Part shown: positions 1 through 8,023 of the stretch, piece by piece | How the letters are laid out: the number at the start of each line of letters is the position of its first letter | Position numbering within the stretch: position 1 is the first letter of the stretch | Assembly: GCF_020866845.1 (NCBI RefSeq) | Contig: NZ_CP086594.1 | Span: 2,294,001 to 2,358,000 of the forward strand | DNA length: 64,000 nucleotides | Reading direction: 5' to 3' | Source of the DNA: Sphingomonas radiodurans | Lineage (GTDB): Bacteria > Pseudomonadota > Alphaproteobacteria > Sphingomonadales > Sphingomonadaceae | Notes under the pieces: generated by a model | Database searches by the model: none | What the model was told of the DNA's origin: nothing | The model's input: only the letters and a program-made list of their open reading frames with translations | Program-made: the position numbers and the translations under genes

Positions 1-206
1 TTGAGATCGCGCGCGCGCAGCCCAAGCCGCCCATCCCGTTTGCGCGCATCGACCTCGGCGCTCACCTGAGGAAGCACCAAGAGCAGGATCGGGCCATTCG
101 AGATCGTCGACCAGTCGAGCTGGGTCAGCGGACGCGCTTCGAAGATCATCTGCGTATCAAGCGCGAGGAGACGATCGTAGCCGCTTGTATCGAGCCTGGA
201 GTTCAT
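1..206 (-). CDS. PIN-like domain protein, N-terminal part
   Basis: A reading frame starts at an ATG whose first base is 206 on the minus strand and runs off the left edge after 68 codons. The visible protein has an LDTQMIFEARPL segment (an early Asp as in PIN nucleases) and then LLLVLPQVSAEVDARKRDGR, followed by LGLRAR. The 'PQV..E.D..K.DGRLG.RAR' pattern resembles PIN-like RNase families, where the acidic residues bind metal. PIN proteins are usually ribonucleases, and many are toxins. The gene is divergent from the next gene, and the 137-bp gap could hold both promoters. The assignment is inference from motif shape; the catalytic C-terminal half is outside the window. Confidence 0.6.
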   Translation of the reverse strand, partial: MNSRLDTSGYDRLLALDTQMIFEARPLTQLDWSTISNGPILLLVLPQVSAEVDARKRDGRLGLRARDL

Positions 207-343
207 GGGTAGATGTGGCACCAATATCGATGTGCCGGCAAACAGGAACAGTCCGTGCCTCCATTTTCGGCGCGTTCCTACGATATGTTGGACGATAATG
301 TGACGTGCCGATATCGCGCTGCTTCACCGGGAAGATGAGGCTG

Positions 344-1147
344 ATGAAGTTCGATTTTGACACTATCGGCGAATGGGCACCGCGGCTGTCCGCCGCGCTC
401 GATACCCTGGTGCCGGCCGGGCTACGCGAGCGCGTTGCGGCGGGACCGATCGAATGGCTCGAAGACGCGCTCGACATCGTCCTCGAGGAGATCGCGCGCA
501 ACGGCCTTGTCGATGCAACGCGCGAATGGCTGCGCGGCCAGACGATTGTCGCCTATCATGGCTCGCGGCTCTCACCGGAGGAGATCGCCTCCGTCCGTAC
601 TGCTGGGCTGAGGACACTCGATCCTGTGGCGCGCAAAGGCCAGCTCGCGCAGATACTCTCGCGCCATCCGGGTTGGGCGCAAGCTAGTGTCGGACTCGAC
701 GCCGCGATTCGCGACTTTGGCGACGGCCAATTCGGGCGGCGGCAAGGGCAGGCTCATTTGACGATCTCCCGCGGCGCATTGCTTACCGCCTTCAATCACT
801 ATCTCGTCGAGGGATCGGAATTTGATCAGGTCGTCGCGGTCGAACTGCTCGGTAAGGACGCGAGAGCGATTTTGCAGGAGGGCCGGTCGCCTGTGCTGTT
901 TACCGTCGAAGTGCCTGGAGACCGCGCGCTCGATCTCGCTGAGCGATGGCTCCGCAATGGCGAAATGCCCGGCCTAATCCGTCACGCCCTGCAGTTCTGG
1001 GCCAATTGGCTGCACGATCCCGCTCTCGATCCGGGAACGCAGCATGTCGATTTCGGGATGATCTTCTATGAGGGAATTTCGCCCGACTGGATCACAGACG
1101 CAGCGTTGATCGACGAGGCCCGGCTCCTAAAATCCTATCACCGCTGA
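344..1147 (+). CDS. Unrecognised protein with ART-like motif layout
   Basis: A 267-residue soluble protein without a family I can name. I chose the ATG at 344; an upstream in-frame GTG at 305 would add 13 residues of unlikely composition. After a helical N-terminus, residues 68-89 read IVAYHGSRL..EE...VRTAGL. That resembles the first strand and helix of ADP-ribosyltransferase folds ('HGT...I...GL') with His72. Tyr153 and Glu243 (in FYEGISPDWI near the C-terminus) could complete an H-Y-E triad. This is inference from motif spacing only. The small membrane protein that follows 37 bp downstream on the same strand is probably co-transcribed. A divergent PIN-like gene lies upstream, so a toxin or defence setting is possible but unproven. 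Confidence 0.7.
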   Translation: MKFDFDTIGEWAPRLSAALDTLVPAGLRERVAAGPIEWLEDALDIVLEEIARNGLVDATREWLRGQTIVAYHGSRLSPEEIASVRTAGLRTLDPVARKGQLAQILSRHPGWAQASVGLDAAIRDFGDGQFGRRQGQAHLTISRGALLTAFNHYLVEGSEFDQVVAVELLGKDARAILQEGRSPVLFTVEVPGDRALDLAERWLRNGEMPGLIRHALQFWANWLHDPALDPGTQHVDFGMIFYEGISPDWITDAALIDEARLLKSYHR

Positions 1148-1184
1148 GAGTTACGGCTGAGATTATGGATTGGGGGGAACGAGG

Positions 1185-1574
1185 ATGCCCAAACTCAGTG
1201 TCGAAGGACCACAGGCGAGCGAAGCCGGCCGCTGGCTGGTGCGTCTTAATATCCGCCATCGCGCCGGGGTTGAACGCTATGGCGTCGCGCGGCTGACCAA
1301 CAATGCCAATGGCAGCGGACTGGATGTCCTGCTGCTCGGCCACGATCGCGACGACGCGATCTTCATGCCCTATGACATCCGCGAGCGCCTCGGCGTCGCC
1401 AAGGGCGGCGAACTCGATTTCTCGCTGCGCAAGGTCGGGCTCTGGGGCTTACTTCGCTGGTATGTGCGCTCGCCCGATCCCGCCGTGTCCATCCCCGCTT
1501 GGATCGCGGTGATCGGCCTCGCTCTCGCAATCGTGGGGATCGTCCTCGACGCGTTGCCGCTCATCTGCACCTAG
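1185..1574 (+). CDS. Small protein with C-terminal membrane helix
   Basis: A 129-residue protein of unknown function. I prefer the ATG at 1185, preceded by GGGGGGAACGAGG; an upstream in-frame ATG at 1170 adds five residues. The first ~85 residues are soluble, including a stretch (LLGHDRDDAIFMPYDIRERL) that reads like a small beta-rich domain. A basic segment (SLRKVGLWGLLRWYVRS) leads into one hydrophobic helix at about residues 103-125, so the N-terminal domain probably faces the cytoplasm. It follows the ART-like gene by 37 bp, and the two may form an operon. No catalytic motif is visible. Confidence 0.65.
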   Translation: MPKLSVEGPQASEAGRWLVRLNIRHRAGVERYGVARLTNNANGSGLDVLLLGHDRDDAIFMPYDIRERLGVAKGGELDFSLRKVGLWGLLRWYVRSPDPAVSIPAWIAVIGLALAIVGIVLDALPLICT

Positions 1575-2018
1575 CATCCGGTCCTACGCCGTGCTTCACA
1601 TCGCGCGGCCGACGCGACAGACGTTGCGCGACGTAGCTGCGTTTGCCGACGCTGAGGAGATGCTGGCTAGGAGCCAGCTGGGTTATGTCAGCTTCGGGCC
1701 GAGCTGACTCTGCAAGCCGCCAGTCCGCAATCGGCCCAGCTTGAGTCGTAACGCCAGGGCGCGCGAACGTGCGCTGAACGTCGGCTTCTGACAAGAAGCT
1801 GACGCTTAACCTGCGGCATGGGAACGACGGCTTTGTCCCAAAGTCGATCGTTCTCGCTGCGAAGCCGCGCCAGATGAACAAACGGCAGGTTTCGGGATCC
1901 CGGCCGAACGAGCTGAACGGCTGGTTTGGGCGCAAAGCCGCCGGTGCTGCTGTCGAAGGTCAGAGGCTGCACGCGAGAAACTGGGTACCTTATATAGATA
2001 GGCCCGAGCAGTCCGCCT
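1575..2018. other. Gene-poor stretch, 444 bp
   Basis: No convincing gene. Several short open frames on both strands have non-protein-like composition (rich in R, S, P and C) and no ribosome binding site. The base composition is somewhat lower in GC than the neighbours around 1990-2040, near the end of the XRE gene. It may be decayed mobile DNA. Confidence 0.5.
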
Positions 2019-2231
2019 TCACTCGCCTGGACGCAGCAATAATGCCGGCTCCACGCCCAACGCATCAGCCAGCCGACCGAGGGCCCGCACCGACGGGTTC
2101 CTAGTGCCTCGCTCAAGATCGCTGACGTAGCTGCGCTTCATGCCGGCTTCCAGCGACAGCTCCTCCTGCGACATCCCCTTCAGCTTACGCTGACGACGCA
2201 CGTTCGTGCCGAGGAGTTGCACCAGATCCAT
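2019..2231 (-). CDS. XRE-family HTH regulator (small)
   Basis: A 70-residue single-domain DNA-binding protein. The HTH_3/XRE fold spans residues 5-65: LGTNVRRQRKLKGMSQEELS gives helices 1-2, RSYVSDLERGTRNPS the recognition helix, and the LADALGVEP.LLL ending is typical. It has no partner or sensor domain. Proteins of this size act as dimeric repressors, often for mobile elements or toxin-antitoxin operons. It is transcribed leftward, away from the SHOCT/DUF805 gene, with a 233-bp divergent gap. The family assignment is secure; the target is not known. Confidence 0.88.
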   Translation of the reverse strand: MDLVQLLGTNVRRQRKLKGMSQEELSLEAGMKRSYVSDLERGTRNPSVRALGRLADALGVEPALLLRPGE

Positions 2232-2464
2232 CCACGCAAGTGGCCGCAGACGCAGGTCCGCGTCTGTCCACCAAACGTGTCAATTTTGCTTGCTCTATCA
2301 GCTTCTTCAGGCAATCCATCCGTCCTGAAGGGCGGCTCGAAGGTCTGAGCGAAGGTCGCTCCGGAGAGGGGCGGCATCACCATGACAGCATCAACACACC
2401 GTCGGCGCACCCGCGTCTGGCGCGATGCTGCACGTCCATCATCCATCGCAACAGGAGGCTGATC

Positions 2465-3274
2465 ATGGTCGATCAGAACGCATTGAAAAGCATCGAGGAG
2501 TTGCATCGCCTCAAGACCGAGGGCGTCATCTCCGAAGACGACTATGAGAAGGCAAAGGAGCGGCTGCTGTTCGGTGCCAAGCCGGCGGCTCCCGGTGCCG
2601 GCCTCGCCTCGATCCTTCCCACTGCCGGGCCGGTGCCGCGCCCCGCCGAAGACGATCACATCGGTTGGATCACACTGGCGATCAGGCGGTATGCCGACTT
2701 TACAGGTCGCTCCTCCCGCAAAGAGTTCTGGATGTTCCAGCTCGTATTCGTCGCCATCGCGATGATCGCGTTCGCCGGCGGTATCGATCTGTTTGCCGGC
2801 ACCGGTGGGATTGGCGGCCTGACGCTGGTGCTGACTTGGCTGGCGCTGTCGGCGCTGATCGTCCCTCTGCTCGCAGTAGAGGTGCGACGGCTACGGGAGC
2901 ACGTTCGCGACCATCCTGCTGATCCCCGACGATGCCGGCCCGCTGGCCGATCTTTGCCGCCGTCAAACCGGAGACACACTGTGAAAGCAGCAACCCCGTT
3001 CTTTACTGTCCTACTGGTTCTGGCGGTCGCGCAGATCCTCACGAAGGCACTGGTCATAGTACTCTTGATCCTTGGGCTGCTCGGCGCCTTCGCGCTGCCG
3101 CGTCAAACGTTCGGGCTGATCGCTTTGTTCGGACTGGTCACGCTCGCTCAGCAGAAGCCAGCCTACTGCATCGCCGCGCTGGGCGCGATCGGCGTCGTCA
3201 TCGTTATAACCGATCGGCGCCAGCCGACATCCATGCCACCGCCGCTCCTGACCGACCAGCGGGAGGGGCGTTGA
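2465..3274 (+). CDS. SHOCT/DUF805 membrane protein, chimeric C-terminus
   Basis: The start is ATG 2465 after AGGAGGCTGATC. Residues 5-35 form a SHOCT domain (IEELHRLKTEGVISEDDYEKA...). Residues ~70-140 begin a DUF805 domain with the hallmark FTGRSSRKEFW and two membrane helices, and stop at VEVRRL, where DUF805 proteins normally continue 'HD.G.SGWW'. From about base 2885 the frame becomes arginine/proline-rich junk up to base 2980. It then enters a hydrophobic stretch that looks like a separate gene with its own GTG start at 2981, where GTGA overlaps a stop in another frame. That second part encodes about 97 residues with several membrane segments. I read this as a deletion or insertion junction that truncated DUF805 and fused it to mobile-element DNA. 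Confidence 0.6.
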   Translation: MVDQNALKSIEELHRLKTEGVISEDDYEKAKERLLFGAKPAAPGAGLASILPTAGPVPRPAEDDHIGWITLAIRRYADFTGRSSRKEFWMFQLVFVAIAMIAFAGGIDLFAGTGGIGGLTLVLTWLALSALIVPLLAVEVRRLREHVRDHPADPRRCRPAGRSLPPSNRRHTVKAATPFFTVLLVLAVAQILTKALVIVLLILGLLGAFALPRQTFGLIALFGLVTLAQQKPAYCIAALGAIGVVIVITDRRQPTSMPPPLLTDQREGR

Positions 3275-3277
3275 TAC

Positions 3278-3598
3278 CTAAGGAATGGGGACATTTTTCC
3301 CAGATACCCTGAACCCCGAAGTCGAAGCAGCCGGCGTTGAGCATTGCCGGCTGTCCCGCAAGCGCGCGAGCACCTCCTTAGCCGTGATAAGGAACTCCTC
3401 GCCGAAAGGCGAAAGCGTCGCTGGGGACGAGCCGTCGAACAGCGGTGACCCCAACCATCGTTCGAGTGCTTGAACGCGGCGGGTGACTTGCGACTGGTCG
3501 CTCCCAAGCGCCTTTCCCGCAGCCGTGTAAGTGCGCCGCTCCGCTACGGCCACGAACGCGTCGAGGCATGCAATCCGTAGGTCGTCCTGCCCGGCCAT
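3278..3598 (-). CDS. LysR-type DNA-binding domain without effector domain
   Basis: A 106-residue protein. The start is taken at ATG 3598 (MAGQDDLRIACLDAF); in-frame upstream sequence back to 3772 looks non-coding. Residues 6-66 are a LysR HTH: CLDAFVAVAERRTYTAAGKA, then LGSDQSQVTRRVQALERWLG and PLF. A linker helix follows (FGEEFLITAKEVLARL), and the protein then ends after ~20 residues of low similarity, so the ~200-residue inducer-binding domain is absent. Such solo LysR N-domains occur in sphingomonad conjugative regions, from my general knowledge, so this may be a natural short form rather than a simple truncation. It is convergent with the chimeric gene to its left. Confidence 0.7.
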   Translation of the reverse strand: MAGQDDLRIACLDAFVAVAERRTYTAAGKALGSDQSQVTRRVQALERWLGSPLFDGSSPATLSPFGEEFLITAKEVLARLRDSRQCSTPAASTSGFRVSGKNVPIP

Positions 3599-4054
3599 AG
3601 AACCCTTCCGCACCGATTCGCGGCCGCAAAACGCACCGCCACAGCCCTCAATATCAGCGCTGAAAATAAATGTAGTTATGCATAATGCGCATGGCTCTGC
3701 GTTAGGTGGCTCAAAGGTTAGCCATGCAGTAAATGCAGAACAGCGGAAACCCCGCAGCCATTTACAAAGCAAGGTCGCGTCGTACCTAGGTGATGTCTAG
3801 CACGGATGGCGCCGATTACAGTTGTTCGAAGCGTTGTCTGGGTTGGCCTAACACAGGCTAGATCAGCGAATTGAGGCTCGCTGATCAGCCGCTCTTTGAA
3901 ACTGTTAAGAAGCGATATCGCGTACTACGCGGTTGCATTTCGGGCGATCGTGGAATCGATCGTCGGTTGCGACGGCGTGTGCGCAAGCCCGCGGCGATTC
4001 CGTCGTGGGTGAAGTGTCGACCCGATGGGTCGGCCTCAACCTCTGAGGACAGAT
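3599..4054. other. Intergenic stretch with small dyads, 456 bp
   Basis: No convincing gene. Two short perfect inverted repeats are visible: GATCAGCG/CGCTGATC at 3861-3886 (10-base loop) and CGACCC/GGGTCG at 4018-4032, just before the ribosome binding site of the VapE-like gene. Either could be an operator or a small hairpin. The region 3655-3740 is AT-richer than the surroundings and lies upstream of the LysR-domain gene, so it probably holds that promoter. Confidence 0.4.
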
Positions 4055-5059
4055 ATGAATACAAATCGAAAGGTCTTGGACTTCCCGGACCCGCCCGCAC
4101 CGCGTTCGGACCGGCCGCCGGCGACCATCGCGAACGTCGACTGCCTTCTAAAGCACGCGCGCATCACGGTGCGGTACAATGAAGTTTCGAAGCGCGACGA
4201 AATCGAAATTCCCGGACGGGCGGGATCGCGTGATAATGTGGACAATGTGACGCTCACCCATATCGTCAGTCTCGCGGCTGAGTATCACATGCCCACAGGA
4301 AACGTGCCGGGGTTCGTCGAGGCCATTGCAAACCGCGACGCCTATAACCCAGTACGAGACTGGATCATCAGTCGCCCCTGGGACGGGATCGACCGGCTCT
4401 CCCTCGTGTATGCAACCGTGGTCGCACAGGAAGGATACCCGGAGAACCTAAAGGCAACCCTTCTGCGGAAATGGCTCCGCAGCATAGCAGCCGCTGCAAC
4501 GCGAGACAGCTTTCGCAGCCGGGGCGTGCTGACCCTTCAGGGGCCGCAGGGAATAGGTAAGTCGAGCTGGATCAAGTCTTTGATCTCCGACACGGAGCTC
4601 GCCGACGCGGTGATCAAGCTCGGCCATCACATGGATGCCTCGAACAAAGATTCAGTGATCGGGGCGATCGGGTACGCCATCGTGGAGCTTGGCGAGCTCG
4701 ATAGTTCGTTCAAAAAGGATCTCGCCCGATTGAAGGGCTTCCTGACGGACGACACTGACCGTGTCCGGCGGCCATACGACCGGCGGGAATCAAGCTATCC
4801 CCGCCGCACCGTATTCGCCGCCACGGTAAACGAGCATCAGTTCCTCCAGGACCCGACCGGCAACACACGGTTCTGGACCATACCGGTCGCGAGGCTCGAC
4901 TGGCAGCACGGTATCGACATGCAACAGGTGTTCGCTCAGCTTGCGACCGAGGTCGAAGCGGGTGCGCCCTGGTGGCTGCCCGTCGCTATGATCGGCGTGG
5001 CGGTGTCGTCTGTGCGGGCGATTACCAACGCACTGCGGCTGCGGCGGATCGCCCTTTAG
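4055..5059 (+). CDS. VapE-like phage/plasmid helicase, C-terminus replaced
   Basis: The start is ATG 4055 after CTGAGGACAG. The 334-residue protein carries the virulence-associated E (VapE) P-loop domain: Walker A GPQGIGKSSW at about residues 165-174, an acidic AIVELGELD (Walker B region), and the family's late signature FAATVNEHQFLQDPTGNTRF and FWTIP. VapE proteins are primase/helicase-like ATPases of prophages and satellite elements. The domain stops at GAPWWLP, where family members normally continue for ~100 residues. The last ~25 residues (AMIGVAVSSVRAITNALRLR...) instead match the C-terminal signature of heavy-metal P-type ATPases ('AMALSSVSVVxNALRLRR'). It is therefore a truncated gene fused to a relic of a metal ATPase. 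Confidence 0.72.
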   Translation: MNTNRKVLDFPDPPAPRSDRPPATIANVDCLLKHARITVRYNEVSKRDEIEIPGRAGSRDNVDNVTLTHIVSLAAEYHMPTGNVPGFVEAIANRDAYNPVRDWIISRPWDGIDRLSLVYATVVAQEGYPENLKATLLRKWLRSIAAAATRDSFRSRGVLTLQGPQGIGKSSWIKSLISDTELADAVIKLGHHMDASNKDSVIGAIGYAIVELGELDSSFKKDLARLKGFLTDDTDRVRRPYDRRESSYPRRTVFAATVNEHQFLQDPTGNTRFWTIPVARLDWQHGIDMQQVFAQLATEVEAGAPWWLPVAMIGVAVSSVRAITNALRLRRIAL

Positions 5060-5179
5060 CCCAATGGGCCTGACCCTACTCAAGATTGACTTCCTTGGGC
5101 CAAGCTATTGCGCGAAGCGTCAGGCTGCGGTCAGGCTCTGCCGGTATATCCGCGCCCGGAATTGTCCTGTTTGGAAACC

Positions 5180-5854
5180 ATGGCCCGCATTCTCATCGTC
5201 GAAGACAATATGCGCTTGGCGGGGCTCGTTGCGACCGGGCTGCGTGATCAGGGTCACGTTTGTGACCATGTATCGACGCTTGCGGAGGCAACGGCTGCGC
5301 TTGCGACGTATGGCTTCGATGGGATCATTCTCGATCTGGGGCTGCCCGACGGCGACGGCATCGACTGGCTTCGGCATCGTGCAGGCGGGGAGCCACCTGC
5401 GCTCATCCTCACGGCGCGCGATGCGCTTGAAGACCGGGTGAAAGGTCTCGATGCAGGTGCCGACGATTATCTCTCCAAACCATTCGCAATGGATGAACTG
5501 GGGGCACGCCTGCGGGCGATGTTGCGGCGGCCAGGCGCGCGTGGGCAGACCCGGCTGCTGCTTGGCAACGTCGCGTTCGATCCAGCGACGCAATTGGCGG
5601 TGATTGCAACGATCCCGCAGGAATTGACCCGACGAGAAGGCGCGCTGCTCGAACTCCTGCTGCGCCGGAGTGGCGAGGTCATCCGCCGGGGTGTTATCGA
5701 GGACAACCTGTACAAGTTCGACGAGGCGGTGACCCCCAACGCTGTGGAGGCGATCGTATCGCGGTTGCGCCGACGACTGGACGACGCAGGCGCCGACCTG
5801 GACCTGCATACGGTGCGCGGCGTCGGATACATCCTTCGGAAATGCGGCGCGTGA
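5180..5854 (+). CDS. OmpR-family response regulator of metal-efflux cluster
   Basis: The protein has 224 residues from ATG 5180 (MARILIVEDN). The receiver domain, residues 1-115, has the acidic pair in VEDN, phospho-acceptor Asp52 in LDLGLPDGDG, and the conserved Lys in SKPF. The winged-helix DNA-binding domain, residues ~125-220, ends with VSRLRRRL and TVRGVGYIL, typical of OmpR/PhoB. It overlaps the sensor kinase start by 13 bp, so the two are translationally coupled. It sits directly upstream of a CzcBA-type efflux operon in the same orientation, so by analogy with CzcRS/CusRS it probably activates efflux genes in response to metal. The inducing ion cannot be read from sequence. Confidence 0.92.
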   Translation: MARILIVEDNMRLAGLVATGLRDQGHVCDHVSTLAEATAALATYGFDGIILDLGLPDGDGIDWLRHRAGGEPPALILTARDALEDRVKGLDAGADDYLSKPFAMDELGARLRAMLRRPGARGQTRLLLGNVAFDPATQLAVIATIPQELTRREGALLELLLRRSGEVIRRGVIEDNLYKFDEAVTPNAVEAIVSRLRRRLDDAGADLDLHTVRGVGYILRKCGA

Positions 5855-6867
5855 TCCGGGAGCCATCGATCACCCGCCGCCTGACGCGCAGCCTGGCAAT
5901 CGTCGGAGGCCTCGGCGCGCTGCTGCTGCTCGTCGTGATCGGAATCGAATACCGACTGTCGTTCAGCCATCTGTCGGGCGGCGACGCGGTTGAGCTGGCA
6001 CTGCACGAACTTGCCGAGCACGTCTTGTTGCCGATGGCTGTCCTGATCATCCCCATGGCATTGGCCGGACGCTGGGCAATCCGCCGTGCCATGGAACCGT
6101 TGCGGATCGCGGCGGAAGAAATCGACGCCCGCACTTGCGAGGTGCGCGGTGTTCGGGTTTCGGCCAGCGCTCTGCCGCAGGAGGCGCGTCCATTCGCCGA
6201 GGCGATCAACCGCACGCTTGAACGCGTCGATCATGCCGCCTCCATGCACGAGGCCTTTGCCGCAGATATCGCGCATGAACTGCGCACGCCGCTGACACTG
6301 TTGTCGCTCGAACTCGACAGCCTGGACGCGCCCCAAGCGGCGCAGTTGCGGGAAGACGTCGCCCAGATGCGGCGTCTGATCGATCAGCTGATGCTGCTGG
6401 CGCAGGTCGAGGCCGACGCCGCATCGCAAACGTCACCGAGTCGAGTCGATCTGACCGATCTGTCCGGCGACGTGGTCGCGCGAATGGCACCCATTGCCCT
6501 CGACCGCGCCGTGAACCTTGAGCTTGTTTCCGAAGCGCCCGTCTGGACCTCAGGCCGCCGCGAGGCAATCGGAGCCGCACTCCGAAATTTGTTGGAAAAT
6601 GCGCTGCGCGTGACGCCGGAAGGCGGAACGATCGTCGTGCGCGTCACGTCCGACGGGACGATCGCGGTGCGCGACGAAGGCCCTGGACTGGATGCGGCAT
6701 CCCTGGCGGCGCTGGTCCAACGGCATCGTCGCGCCGATCACGCCAGCCGGGACGGCGCAGGGCTTGGCCTGGCGATCGTCGATCGCATCATGAAGGCGCA
6801 CGGCGGCACGCTGAGCGCCGCCCCGGATCACCGCGAAATCCGACTGAACCTGCCCGTGTCAGGCTGA
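5842..6867 (+). CDS. Sensor histidine kinase of metal-efflux cluster
   Basis: A 341-residue membrane kinase. Two transmembrane helices (about residues 18-36 and 60-80) flank a very short periplasmic loop (~25 residues, containing His43, His55 and His60), which leaves little room for a classical sensor domain. A HAMP-like linker leads to the HisKA box with His145 in AADIAHELRTPLTLLSLELD. The ATPase domain has an N-box (LRNLLENALRVTP) and G-boxes (VRDEGPGLD, GAGLGLAIVDRIM). Its start overlaps the response regulator, and the efflux adaptor follows 30 bp downstream. The histidines in the small loop could bind metal; this is inference. Confidence 0.9.
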   Translation: MRRVIREPSITRRLTRSLAIVGGLGALLLLVVIGIEYRLSFSHLSGGDAVELALHELAEHVLLPMAVLIIPMALAGRWAIRRAMEPLRIAAEEIDARTCEVRGVRVSASALPQEARPFAEAINRTLERVDHAASMHEAFAADIAHELRTPLTLLSLELDSLDAPQAAQLREDVAQMRRLIDQLMLLAQVEADAASQTSPSRVDLTDLSGDVVARMAPIALDRAVNLELVSEAPVWTSGRREAIGAALRNLLENALRVTPEGGTIVVRVTSDGTIAVRDEGPGLDAASLAALVQRHRRADHASRDGAGLGLAIVDRIMKAHGGTLSAAPDHREIRLNLPVSG

Positions 6868-6897
6868 CGTCAGACTGGGCCGGTAGCGGTGCTGGCC

Positions 6898-8010
6898 ATG
6901 AAGCATCGAAACATGATCCTGGGCGGCGGCGCGGTGGCCGCGATAGGGGCAGCGGCATGGCTGCTGTTGCCCGGCATTGAGGCCGAGGCGCCGCCAGCGA
7001 AGGAAAGCCAGCCAACCGCCAAATCGGGTCAAATCATCCTGTCCGGTGCCCAGCTCAAAAGCCTGGGGATAGAGATCGCCGCCGTAGAGCCGGCAGAGAC
7101 GATCGCGCTGGCGACCCTGCCCGCGCAGATCGCGCCGCCGCCCAACGCGCGGGTTGCCGTCGCTGCTCAGCTTCCGGGCGTCATCACGCGCATCTTCGTG
7201 GTTGATGGCCAGACGGTGTCCAAAGGCCAGGCGCTCGCCACGGTCGCCAGCCGCGACGTCGTCAGCCTGAGCGCCGATCTGGCGCGGGCGCGATCGCGCA
7301 ATGCCGCGGCCAGCGCACAAGCCGGTCGGCTGCGACAGCTCGCGCGCGAAGGCGTAATCGCGCCATCGCGATCGGACGAGGCTTCGGCACTGGCGCGCCA
7401 AAGCGCTATCGACGTCTCCGAGCAGAACCGCCTTATCGCACTGCTGGGCGGCGGACGCGCCGCCGGCGCGGGCTATACGCTGACGGCGCCGATCGCAGGC
7501 CGGATCAGCAGCATGACGGGCGAAACGGGCAAGATGGTCGATCCCGCATCGGCACCCTTCGTCATTGACGGTTCCGGCGTGTTGCAGGTGACCGCGCAAG
7601 TGCCACAGCGGTTGATCGGCTCGGTACGTCCCGGGATGCAGGTCAGGATCGGTGCCGACGGCGTCGGCACGGTGATCGCGGTTGGAAGCACGATCGATCC
7701 GACGACACGATCGGCAACACTTACGGCGAATGTCCCGCCGGCACCGGGCATCTCGGCAGGAAGCGCGACGAGCGTCGTTGTCGAGGGGCCCGCCCCCCCG
7801 GGGACGGTGCGTGTGCCGGCTGCCGCCATCACCGAGATCGATGGTCGGAAGGTCGTCTTTCTCGTCGTCCGCGGCGGGGTGTCGGTTCGACCGGTATCGA
7901 TCGCGGAAGGGTCGGGCGATCACGTGGTTGTGACGCGCGGTCTGACGCGCGGGCAGCGGGTGGTCACGCGCGGTATCAGCGAGCTCAAGACGCTCGCCGG
8001 CGCGAACTGA
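6898..8010 (+). CDS. RND efflux periplasmic adaptor, CzcB/CusB type
   Basis: The protein has 370 residues from ATG 6898. A hydrophobic N-terminal segment (about residues 5-22) serves as signal or anchor. The membrane-fusion order follows: a barrel-sandwich/lipoyl half (AQLPGVITRIFVVDGQTVSK), an alpha-hairpin (~residues 120-180), the second lipoyl half (YTLTAPIAGRISSMTGETGK), a beta-barrel (VTAQVPQRLIGSVRPGMQV) and a membrane-proximal domain. It would link the inner-membrane pump encoded next to the TolC-like channel encoded third. There is no N-terminal metal-binding extension rich in His or Met, unlike some CusB proteins. It lies 13 bp upstream of the pump gene. Confidence 0.9.
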   Translation: MKHRNMILGGGAVAAIGAAAWLLLPGIEAEAPPAKESQPTAKSGQIILSGAQLKSLGIEIAAVEPAETIALATLPAQIAPPPNARVAVAAQLPGVITRIFVVDGQTVSKGQALATVASRDVVSLSADLARARSRNAAASAQAGRLRQLAREGVIAPSRSDEASALARQSAIDVSEQNRLIALLGGGRAAGAGYTLTAPIAGRISSMTGETGKMVDPASAPFVIDGSGVLQVTAQVPQRLIGSVRPGMQVRIGADGVGTVIAVGSTIDPTTRSATLTANVPPAPGISAGSATSVVVEGPAPPGTVRVPAAAITEIDGRKVVFLVVRGGVSVRPVSIAEGSGDHVVVTRGLTRGQRVVTRGISELKTLAGAN

Positions 8011-8023
8011 CAGGGCGCGAACA

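Noticed and set aside
1688-2116. 142-codon minus-strand frame between the membrane protein and XRE gene
   Set aside because: No ribosome site, no recognisable domain, and it overlaps the XRE gene in another frame.
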